Origin: Henricia sp. BOLD:AAB3569
Taxonomy: Eukaryota > Echinodermata > Asteroidea > Spinulosida > Echinasteridae
Direction: 5' to 3'
DNA length: 64,000 nt
Assembly: GCA_037783545.1 (NCBI GenBank)
Contig: JBBELK010000821.1
Coordinates: 124,001 to 188,000, forward strand
The number at the start of each line of letters is the position of its first letter. Position 1 is the first letter of the stretch. The notes beneath the pieces are model-generated. The model saw only the letters and a program-made list of their open reading frames with translations. It was not told the DNA's origin and did not search any database. The position numbers were made by a program, and so were the translations under genes. Below, one piece after another: positions 20,301-28,900 of this stretch.

Positions 20301-23300
20301 TACTCCTGGGTGGAGAGAAGCAACATTATCACCCTGGTCATTGGGCACAACTCCCTGGGGAGTATGCAGCCCCGGCAGCCTGCCACACAAACGCTCAACG
20401 GCTGTGACCCTTGCAGGTACCCATTTACTCCTGGGTGGAGAGAAGCAACATTATCACCCTGGTCATTGGGCACAACTCCCTGGGGAGTATGCAGCCCCGG
20501 CAGCCTGCCACACAAGCGCTCAACGGCTGTGACCCTTGCAGGTACCCATTTACTCCTGGGTGGAGAGAAGCAACATTATCACCCTGGTCATTGGGCACAA
20601 CTCCCTGGGGAGTACGCAGCCCCAGCAGCCTGCCACACAAGCGCTCAACGGCTGCAACCATTGTAGGTACCCATTTACTCCTAGGTAGAACACTAACGCA
20701 CACTTACCTTGTCATAAAAATCAAATTTTTGCTTAGCATCAGCTATTTGCACTGCTGTAAGGTCCTGTTGAAGAAAAGAAAAATAAAAACATATTTGTGA
20801 AGATATTGATTTCAATATTTCATCAGCAAAATTGGGGAAAACAAGACAAACAGAATATATGTAATAGGATGATTTAATGAATTCTCAAGATATAATAAAT
20901 GAGTAAAAATTATAAGTGCTAGAAATTTATTTTAAAGAAAAGTGTTGGCTTTCAAAACATTGCTGCATCTATCATGCAAAACAGTTTAAAAATAAGCAAG
21001 ATGGATGAAGGAGGATTCTCATGAATACACAGCAGGAATAATGAGTTATCATGATGAAAACAAGGATTTGTCTTTTTTCATCTCAATCTTTTGAAGTCTA
21101 GCACTGGTCAGTCTAGCGTGGTTGAAAGCAAATTATGTAAACTCAAAATATGAACTGTGTTTAGCAGCGGGAACGATGAAAATAAGAAAAAAGTAAAATA
21201 AAATCAGCTTTTTTTTGTAACTTTTTATGAAGATCAAACAAAAAGAAATCATGCAACTCAAACATATTTCAAACTTATAATTGGGACAAGCCGGACAGGG
21301 GTTTGGGGCGTATCTTAAGTGATCTCTGGGAGGGGTGGTTATTTCTCTGTAGGGCAATCAGTGAAGAACAACTGCAGTATTGTGAATCGAGACCACCAGT
21401 TGGCTTCATAGCTCAATTGGTAGGGCATCTGCACGTTAAGCAGAAGGTCCGCGGTTCGAATCCCGTTAGAGCCAAGTTGCTTTTCACTGCATCCAGATTT
21501 CCCAAATTCATATGGACATTTGTCCACATTTGTATCAAATATTTTAAACTTTTTAACATTTTTTGTTAGTAAATACTGTAAGTCGTGCAATGGTTACCGG
21601 TACATGCGAGTATTTGTGTACTGTTAAATACCCTGACTTTATATGCACATTATGGTGTCTGTTCACATTTGATAGCGACTGTGAATAAAACAAGATTTGG
21701 ACTTGAGACAATATTGATGTGTGGAGAGTTTCTTGACACCGTTCTTGTCGTGTTACAAGGAGCTAGTTTGATTCACAACTAGAGCTCGAGACGTCATGAA
21801 GCAAATCAAAGGTGACACAGGCCATCGGACTTGAGACATCCTCGGCAATATTGATGTGTGGAGAGTTTCTTGACACCGTTCTTGTCGTGTTACAAGGAGC
21901 TAGTTTGATTCACAACTAGAGCTCGAGACGTCATGAAGCAAATCAAAGGTGACACAGGCCATCGGACTTGAGACATCCTCGGCAATATTGATGTGTGGAG
22001 AGTTTCTTGACACCGTTCTTGTCGTGTTACAAGGAGCTAGTTTGATTCACAACTAGAGCTCGAGACGTCATGAAGCAAATCAAAGGTGACACAGGCCATC
22101 GGACTTGAGACATCCTCGGCAATATTGATGTGTGGAGAGTTTCTTGACACCGTTCTTGTCATGTTACAAGGAGCAAGGTTGATTCACAACTAGAGCTCGA
22201 GACGTCATGAAGCAAATCAAAGGTGATACAGGGCCTCGGACTTGAGAAAACTTCTGCAATATTGATGTGCGAGGAGTTTCTTGATACTGTTCTCTTTGTG
22301 TTACAAGGAGCAAGTTTGGTAAATTGGTAGTAATTTGGTAACAATTGAAAGAAGTTTTTCTTTCTTGCAATTAACAGAACTGAAGGATGGTTCTTAATGT
22401 TACGAAGAAGTTAGGATGTTAGGGTGCGAGTTGAAAGGGATAGGCAAGGCATAAGACAACAAAATCATTGCATTATGGTAACAAATTTTGGCATGCAAAT
22501 CTGGAACAAATGTTTTGGTGAGATTGGAAAGGGGGTGGGCAGAGGGGAAGCAGGGTGGAGTTGGGTGGGGGTGGTTGTGAAAAAGACCTCAGCATGCATA
22601 TAGCTACATGTACCTTTGGTATGGCAATTTCCTGTACAGGGAAGAAAGGAATGAAAAGACAATGTAAAGTACAATGACTTACAATACAGTTCTACTTGTA
22701 AATGGGGTTCTATTGGAACACATTTCTCAGGGAATATTTTCTATAGTGGCCACTGGATAAAGAGTTCACCTGCTTATAGTGGCCACCTGTCTTGGTCCCA
22801 TATGACACATGTATAAGGCTAAAGCAACCTTTGCACAGTGGCCACCTGTCTTGGTCCCATATGACACATGTATAAGGCTAAAGCAACCTTTGCACAGTGG
22901 CCACCTGTCTTGGTCCCATATGACACATGTATAAGGCTAAAGCAACCTTTGTACTGTGGCCACCTGTTTTTTAAAGTCCCGAGGGTGGCCACAATAGACA
23001 AGATCAAATGTATGAAATGTCAAGACTTGAGGTTGAACACGTGGGTGGGGGCAGCATTACCTAATAACTCATTCTAAGAGGGTAGGTTTTTATCTGAAAT
23101 ACGAGTCCTGCTACAAATGCCATTTCTAGTCAACAATGCGCGCGCGCCTAATTTGTGCCACGTAATACGCAGCTCCATAGCAAAGGCATGGAGCTGCGTA
23201 TTTCGTGGCACAAATTTAGCACGCGCGCATTGCTGACGAGCCTGTGCCTTTAAAACTAAAATTTCAGGCAATCCTACCTGTGTTTGTGAGTTTGATCGTT

Positions 23301-25700
23301 GTAAGCTGGGTTTATTGGTCTGTTCATTGGCTCGTCTCAACAGTTCACACAGTAATGGTCTCGTTTTCGTCTTCTCCGAGTATACAAAACCAAGATCTTT
23401 AGCCAGGCTGTCTCTTCCTTCATACTTCTCCCCCTGGAAATAGACAAGGGACGACAGAGCGTGGGCTGGATTGTCATCAATAGGTTATCTAATGCTTTAT
23501 GCATACATGTTTATGAATATTTTAACTTTTAAAAAGTATGTAACAGAGTTGTTTGCTCCTTTTTTGGGGGCTGCGTGGAGGGGGGCGGGGGTTTAAAGAC
23601 ACCAAATTGAGAAGATTTTAAATGCTGTCACTTATTATGCGGAAATTCTCATACTAAAAGTGTGGTATTAAAGAGTTAAGAAGTTGATCAGATTATTTAA
23701 TGAAATGACTTATCAAGCATCGGTAAATGCAGATTTGGTGGAAAAACCCAAAAATTTGGACTGGTAACCTATTTTACAGAGCGAAATATTCTGTGCTAAA
23801 CAAATTTTTGTGCTAAACAGCGCCATGAAATTGGCCCCTGATCAACTACTTTCCAAAAGGTGTTCCTGAGACTGTTACCATTTGTAATATAACTTACAAA
23901 ATTAGTTTCTGGGTTGAAGACAGCTAGCGTGAAGTCTAAATGGAAGAGTTCTAGATACTCCTGGACCAGTGATGTCACGAGAACACCTGCAAGAAAGTTA
24001 CAAGATCATTAAAAGCAAAATATTATTATTATTTCAAGATTTCAGGACCTGCGTTGTGGTTATGCCTGACAAGGTTTGGATGAGTCCCAGGGGGAATTAG
24101 TGTGTCACAGGGAGAAATTGACACATTTTGGATTTCAATTTTTTGAGATGTCGTGTTCATGTTGATAAGGATCCTCAGCTCTATACAGAAAACCACATGA
24201 TAAAGTTAGAGCTGAGGTAACCTCAGCTAGACAGTTCCCAAAATGCAGCAGCAAAGTGAAAACCCTCGTAGTTGTACCTTCCTTGGAGTTGAGGAATTTC
24301 TTGAGTTCCTGGTTGATAAACGGTGTTTTGTTCTGGAGAGCATCTTGTTCTTCAAGCGCTAGGAAGACGTTTGCTCTAAGCTCAGCCTGCAAGTCAGAGA
24401 CAACATAACATTTGAATATTGTTGATGTCCCCCAACGTGGCGCGGCCCCTAACGTGGCGGGCTTTACTTTCCGTTCTCTTCTGGCGCAATAAACAATCTG
24501 TTGCACTTGGCATTAAATGGAAATAAAGTTCTCAAGTACCTTCAATAATTCCAAAACTAAAATACGGAGAAGAATCATTCAGTTACTAGAAATTCACCGG
24601 AATGTGAAGGCATCGCCGTTCGCTTCAGGTTGTCATGACACCATACACGGAAGCCTGTAATAGGCATTTCACGTGAATAAAACCAGGCATACTAGCGTTG
24701 TGTACAGTGTCACAGTGTGTGCGTGCAAGTGGTCTTTGTGGGCCATCGTAGTAAGGCATCAAACCATTTCAGCCAATCAGCGACGCACTCCACGTTAGGG
24801 GACAGTCCGGGCGATTTCGGGAAAAAAGTGTTCATCGTTTTGTCCTGATTGTTTGTGTTATTTTGTACTTGTTGATGAGTCAAAATATTAAAGTATTACT
24901 TTTTCTTGGAGCCTATAAATTATACTACAAGGTGTGTAAGTTTCAACTAATTCTGCTAGGGGGTTTTGCTATAAGGTGAGCGGATTTCCAGTGAGTTGTC
25001 GAAGTGCGCCAAGTTAGGGGACATCACTATACACTGATGATAAAATATGTACCCTCATGACCCTGCCTTTGACAGTACCGTCAGGTTTTATGTAGCCTAG
25101 CTGCGGAAAGATTATCAAAATCGTACCAGGGCTACGTTCCATTTATGCAAACGGTACCACTGGTTACAGTGCTTTTGTGCATTTGTCTATGGAAATCAGG
25201 GTACCAGTTGTTGGCGAACGTTGCAAACGTTTAACATTTTGTGATATTCGCGTATTTGGAGCGCAAGGCGCCGCAGCCCAGCCCCAGGGGCCAGGCCGGC
25301 TGTAGAAAGTATATTAAATGTTAGAGGGATCCCAAGTAAAATCGTGACATTTTTCCCTCTTAATTTTTAGTTCAATATCATCAAACTAGCATTTTTATAT
25401 GATTTTGTGGTCATAACAAGACAAATCCTCAGCATCCGTGCCGCCGTGTATGGTAATTCAAGGTCAACCCCGCCCACAATATTTACACTCGGGCTCGGCT
25501 CGGGCGCATTTCCGCACTTTTAAAGCTGCTTATGCCCGGTTTTCTATGACCTTAACAAATTTCAAATTATTCTGAAGAATTAACACTTCAATAAATAAAC
25601 GTTATTATGTAATATTTACCCTTATTTTTCCCAAAACGCCGCTGTTTTCAAGTGTCTGAGCCACCAAATCCCTCAACTCCGTGTCTTCGTCAGCCGACAT
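14392..25700 (-). CDS. CEP43: CEP43 (FGFR1OP, FOP) centrosomal protein with EF-hand insert, 497 aa, complete
   Basis: Thirteen exons: 25620-25700, 24278-24386, 23898-23986, 23278-23433, 20708-20764, 19273-19343, 19009-19070, 18468-18613, 17705-17904, 17146-17315, 16466-16580, 15923-16076, 14392-14475. They sum to 1494 nt and all phases join. The N terminus (EDTELRDLVAQTLENSGVLG, then FLALEEQ, NKTPFINQELKKFLNS, LDFTLAVFNPET) matches the human FOP TOF/LisH dimerisation region. EDSFFDD, SSGIGLSSLF..SLAGAPP and the end LDELTTDHSVSQVSGRFDYI match the human C-terminal half block by block. CEP43 works at centriole distal appendages and the basal body in ciliogenesis and microtubule anchoring. The human protein is about 400 residues. 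The extra length here is mostly the cassette at residues 146-257 with two EF-hands. The start ATG lies 290 bp from the divergent ENPP start. Confidence 0.95.
14945..15132. mobile_element. hAT5-like MITE, CAGGGGCGGATCC ends, 5-bp TSD GATAC
   Basis: CAGGGGCGGATCCAGG on the left and CTGGATCCGCGCCTG on the right, flanked by GATAC at 14940-14944 and 15133-15137. A half copy ends at about 14830 (CTGGATCCGCCCCTG). The superfamily name is inference from the CAGGG end and 5-bp duplication. Confidence 0.75.
15248..15542. mobile_element. Palindromic MITE related to the GGGGGCATTTTGGCAACA family
   Basis: Arms TCTTCTCTCAAAACAAAAGA and its inverse enclose inner arms resembling those of the 54.6-kb copy (CAACATACCTTTCTAAAAAC). 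The outer TIR differs. It lies in the last CEP43 intron. Confidence 0.65.
16151..16230 (-). repeat. tRNA-like sequence, probably SINE-derived or a pseudogene
   Basis: The minus strand has a good D arm (GCTCAGCTGGTAGAGC), a perfect T arm (TCGGGTTCGAATCCCGA) and mostly paired acceptor ends (GCCTTA / TAAGGC). The anticodon arm and variable region do not fold normally. Confidence 0.5.
16261..16377. mobile_element. Short palindromic MITE (AATACCAGGCCTGAATAA)
   Basis: The arms, about 53 bp each with few mismatches, meet at about 16318 (CAGGTGACA..TGTCAGGTG). It lies in a CEP43 intron. Confidence 0.8.
16726..17082 (-). mobile_element. tRNA-derived SINE (group A), near full length
   Basis: Head GGGGTGTTATGGCCGAGCGG, T-box-like GGGTTCGATTCCGGGCCGTG, a central conserved part (TCCGAAGGGATGTAAAGCCG, CCAGAGCATTCTTTCGTGAA) and an AAATAAATAAATA tail. 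It lies in a CEP43 intron beside exon 17146-17315. The central part is shared with group B. Confidence 0.8.
17937..18128. repeat. 190-bp interspersed element (AGCTGCCAACCCTCCC), copy 1
   Basis: It matches 41037-41234 over its whole length, including CCTCCTGGATTGTCAAT and GGAGATCAACCTACTT. The ends AGCTGCCAAC and GTTGGCAGT are roughly inverse, suggesting a MITE. It lies between CEP43 exons 8 and 9. Confidence 0.75.
18263..18446 (+). repeat. Polypurine GGGGAAGAGGC minisatellite with long G run
   Basis: Repeats of 10-12 bp (GGGGAAGAGGCGGGGGAAGA) end in an almost pure G tract of more than 20 bp, 15 bp from the donor of CEP43 exon 18468-18613. The coding-strand transcript would be polypyrimidine. 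Frames here are artefacts. Confidence 0.85.
18468..20764 (-). CDS. CEP43: Two-EF-hand cassette of CEP43 (exons 5-8, phase 0 to phase 0)
   Basis: Exons 20708-20764, 19273-19343, 19009-19070 and 18468-18613 add 336 nt (112 codons) between the dimerisation region and the C-terminal half. Loop 1, residues 163-174, reads DKDNSGSIDKDE, a canonical 12-residue calcium loop with acidic or polar residues at 1, 3, 5, 9 and Glu at 12. Loop 2, residues 203-214, reads DKDFSNGIDFDE: ligands at 1, 3, 5, 9 and 12 are kept, but Asn replaces Gly at position 6. Loop 1 and loop 2 are each split by an intron. The cassette begins and ends in phase 0, so skipping it would leave the frame intact and give a protein like the vertebrate one. 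Introns around it hold the 125-, 137- and 59-bp tandem arrays. Confidence 0.9.
18787..18859 (+). repeat. tRNA-Asn(GTT)-like repeat, copy 1
   Basis: The acceptor GGCTTCA pairs with TGGAGCC. The anticodon arm TCTGC-ATGTTAA-GCAGA reads GTT (Asn). The T-arm stem has mismatches. Flanks (TTCGAGACCACCAGTT before, AGTTGCTTTTCACTGCATCC after) are shared with the 21.4-kb copy, so this belongs to a dispersed element rather than a free tRNA gene. Confidence 0.65.
19485..19836 (-). mobile_element. tRNA-derived SINE group B, copy 1
   Basis: The minus-strand head GGGGTACCGTGGCCGAGTGG and B-box GGGTTCAAATCCGTCTG lead through a central conserved part (TCCGAAGGGATGTAAAGCCG) to a TAATAATAATAA tail. A second copy is at 43035-43523. 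Confidence 0.8.
19839..20690 (-). repeat. 125-bp tandem repeat, 6.8 copies, SINE-derived
   Basis: CATTGGGCACAACTCCC starts at 19839, 19964, 20089, 20214, 20339, 20464 and 20589, exactly 125 bp apart. Copies differ by only a few bases. Repeating 123-residue frames on both strands are artefacts of the period. Confidence 0.92.
21402..21474 (+). repeat. tRNA-Asn(GTT)-like repeat, copy 2
   Basis: Same sequence and flanks as the 18.8-kb copy with a few changes. The anticodon loop ACGTTAA keeps GTT. It lies in the CEP43 intron downstream of exon 4. Confidence 0.65.
21699..22325 (+). repeat. 137-bp tandem repeat, about 4.6 copies
   Basis: GGACTTGAGA recurs at 21699, 21827, 21964, 22101 and 22238. 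The first unit lacks 9 bp and the last units have diverged. It lies in the CEP43 intron upstream of the EF-hand cassette. Confidence 0.9.
22779..22965 (+). repeat. 59-bp tandem repeat, about 3 copies
   Basis: GTGGCCACCTGT occurs at 22779, 22838, 22897 and 22956. Degenerate flanking pieces start near 22740. Same CEP43 intron. Confidence 0.88.
23110..23250. mobile_element. Palindromic MITE, family GCACAGGCTCGTCAGCAATG, copy 1
   Basis: The arms meet at TGGAGCTGCG / CGCAGCTCCA. The left end is eroded; the right end reads CATTGCTGACGAGCCTGTGC. It starts 28 bp from the donor side of CEP43 exon 23278-23433. Copy 2 is at 27543-27675. Confidence 0.8.
24424..25026. mobile_element. TIR element with TGTCCCCCAACGTGGCGC ends
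   Basis: The left end near 24425 is inverse to GTGCGCCAAGTTAGGGGACA near 25008-25026. Further ACGTTAGGGGACA and CCCCTAACGTGG boxes lie inside. It fills most of CEP43 intron 1, starting about 40 bp from exon 2. Confidence 0.55.
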
Positions 25701-25990
25701 CGTAAAATTTGTGGTGACCGTAAAGTGCGCCCTCTCGTGGTAATGTGAAAATTATCAGCGGCTGTTTTATGACGTTACGTTCCGGTTCATCAAATTAACA
25801 TAAACGTAAACAGCCGTCGTTATTTCTGCAGCCTAAACAAGTACACGTAGACGGTGAATTTTCGCGGGGAAAGATCATCTGCTGATTGCTTTTCTAATCG
25901 TTTTTGAAGTAAATGTTTCACCTTTGTTGATTCTGTACACATTAACGAACACTGGTGGCGACAGTAATTTCGAATTTTTAAGGAGGAATC
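25701..25990. promoter_or_regulatory. Head-to-head promoter region between CEP43 and the ENPP gene
   Basis: Only 290 bp separate the CEP43 ATG (minus, 25698-25700) and the ENPP ATG (plus, 25991). The segment must hold both 5' UTRs and transcription starts unless upstream exons exist. I see no clear TATA box and no transposon in it. It contains CRE-like TGACGTTACG (about 25768-25777). Confidence 0.6.
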
Positions 25991-28900
25991 ATGGAAATTC
26001 TGTTGTTAATATGTTTCCACCTGTTGTCGACATTTTCTACGTCGTCTGCGAGGGCGCCCTCAACGTTGGCAGTGAAAAGACCACTTGTTTTGTTGGTTTC
26101 TTTTGACGGATTCAGATGGGATTATCTAGACAGGACTGAAACCCCAAATTTTGACAGTTTTATCGCCAGTGGGGTTAAATCCAAATACATTTATGACACG
26201 TTCGTGTCCAAAACTTTCCCAAATCATTACACGATCGCAACCGGCTTATACCAGGAATCACACGGCATTGTGGGTAATGACATGTACGATCCAGTCTGGA
26301 ATGAATCATTTGCTGATTCCGTCGGCAAGTTACAAGCAAAATGGTGGAATAGCGGTGAACCGATTTGGGAGACGAATCGTAGACATGGGCATCAAAGTGC
26401 CGTGACTTTTTGGCCTGGGGATATTGTACCAATCCACGGTCATTATCCTGCATACAAAATGCCCAAATACAACCAGAGTTTCCCGTTTGAAGATCGCATC
26501 GATATGATGACTAAACTTTTTGCAAACGGCTCAGTGAATCTCGGCCTGTTGTACTTTCATGAACCAGATCATTCTGGCCACATGCTCGGCCCGAGCTCGC
26601 TCGAAATGCACCCCATAATCCGGATGTGCGATAAAACACTTGGATACTTGGTGAAAAAGCTCCAAGATGCCAACTTGTGGGATCTTGTTGACATTATCGT
26701 AACGGCGGATCACGGAATGACGGATGTTTCAAGAGAAAAAGCTGTTCAGTTGGACGATTTCGTCGATCCTTCTCTCTACATATACACAGACAACAACCCT
26801 GTCTGTGGTATATTCCCACTTAAAGGTAATGTATTGCATGTGAAGTCAAGATATGAATTGGGTCCATTACAAGTCACTAACTCTCCGGTTGCGGGGAGAG
26901 TTCTGGGCAAGTCTTGGGAGAGGTGCTGCAGCTTGAAAGAAAACGATTGAATAAGAAGAGGTCAATTAAAGACTGAAGTGTTGACAATATATGGCTGGAT
27001 TGTGTCGCTTTCATCAGAAATGAGGAAGGGACTCCAATTAATGTATGTTAATAAGTTGCTATATTTGTGGAGTTTTTATCTTTAGTCATTACATTTTAGC
27101 TTTTAAACCTTTAAAATCAAAAGGATTATCTTGTACATTTGCATAATTTACAATTGTGAGTTGTCGGAAGGTCCAATAATCATATATTTTGCCAAAAATA
27201 TAAGGATAATGTTGAAATAAAATGTGAAACGTTTGCTTTTTTTGTAACAACTAGTTCATACTTCTTTTTGCAGATAATTTTGCATTTATTTATGAACGAG
27301 TGCATAATATGAGCCAGCATGTTACGGTCTACAAGAAGAATGAAATACCAACTGAGTACCATTATCGTGACAACCGACGCATTCCTTCAATCTTATTGGT
27401 TGCTGAGGAAGGCTGGTCTATTCGGCGTGGAAACCAGTCCGGGGGTGAGTTTACTTGATAAATTCCAAAAATATCCAAGTTTCTGTTTGGAAAACCGTAA
27501 TTTTGCCAGGGAGGTTTTCATGTTGAAAAAATAAATTTAAAAGCACAGGCTCGTCAGCAATGTCCGTGTGTGCTAAATTTGTGGGACGAAATACGCAGCT
27601 CCATAGCAAAGGCATAGAGATGTATATTTTGTGTCACGAATTTGGCGCACGCATTGCTGACGAGCTTGTGCCTACAGGTAAAAAATGTAATAAACCTCTT
27701 AATTTGCGGATTATAAAAGTTCAACTTTCCATTTTGAATTTGGAAAACATTAATTTGTTTTTAAATGAGCAGAGATTTATATCCAAAAATAGCTCTTACA
27801 GTTGAAAAAAGGCTACATATCATAAAACCATAACATAAACCTGCCCTCTGTCATGGCCGCCGTGCATAAGGTCTATTACACTGGGCTTTTCTAACAATAT
27901 GCTGCAAATAGAAAAATACAATACAACTGTAGGCCGCCTGCTATAAAATCTTCATTTTAAGGCGATCCAATTTATGCCAGTTAGCAGCTATGCCATGAGT
28001 GTATTTATAACAATGCTAGATGATTATGACTGCAGCCTCCTTCGTACATTATCACTATGGTTACAGGGCCTCTACCTGTGTGTTGCCATAGTGACTAATG
28101 AATTGCATGCAACGTGAGGCGTCTATAGGGATGGCGCTTTATAGAGGATACAGTCGGACCTCGTTAGCATAAGATCCTTGAGACTTTGCAGATTATCTTG
28201 TTATAACAGGAACCTTGTATTATCAGGAATGAAAACAATGAATAAGGAATTGGGATGTAAACATTCTTCTTGTTATAAGCAGAATGTTGTATTAACCGTT
28301 GTTTTCACTCCAGTCCTACCGGAAGTGACGTTGCGGCGACCGACAGAATATGGAATTTTAAATTCCATTTTATATGGACACTTCCAAAATTCAGTTTTGC
28401 CTCGAACATACCTGATTTTCTATTTACTGTATTGAGCATACTACATGTACAAAGTATGTTGGGGGTTCCACATTAATAGTAACATGCAATTATATCGCAT
28501 TTTCTGTTGATGAAAATATGATTATAAAGAAAAACGTCTGATAATATTAGTTATCCCACGAGCGCGAGTGGGATAACAAATTTATCTTCAAGCAAACTTG
28601 ACGCACTAATAACACGCGCACTATGCGCGAGATTAAAGTACTACTCCACGCATATGTGTAGGGACGCAGTTATCCTGGAATACCATGGCGCATTACGCAG
28701 AGTGCAATATGAGAATCGGAAGACCAACCAAAACCACGGATTCAAGTTTGCTTGAAGATAAAGATCATTATTGCTTTAATGATCAATTACTACAATGACT
28801 TTGAATTTTCTGAACAGATGTTCGCCTTCTCTACCGCGGAAACCACGGCTACAATAACAGCCTGATGTCGATGCATCCTATATTTGTAGCCCACGGACCG

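Larger units (their letters stand above)
19412..20690 (-). mobile_element. SINE group C with amplified internal domain and a nested SINE B
   Basis: 19412-19484 is the 3' tail part (GGCATCTTATATAGTGCACA, CATAGCGCTTTACACATTAT). 19485-19836 is a separate group B SINE. 19839-20690 is the internal domain repeated 6.8 times. The single-copy arrangement of tail plus internal domain plus tRNA head is at 47629-47895. It lies in the CEP43 intron between EF-hand exons 20708-20764 and 19273-19343. Confidence 0.75.

Noticed and set aside
19839-20690. CRISPR array
   Set aside because: Repeats are contiguous 125-bp units without unique spacers, in an intron of an animal gene.
19709-20800. Ladder of overlapping 120-129-codon frames on both strands
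   Set aside because: They repeat every 125 bp and mirror the SINE-derived array; the same peptide appears in successive copies in shifting frames.
26826-26950. Extension of the ENPP first exon to the stop at 26950
   Set aside because: A good GTAATG donor at 26826 joins in phase to exon 27274-27444, which continues the ENPP homology ([20 protein letters not shown]). The extension has no homology.
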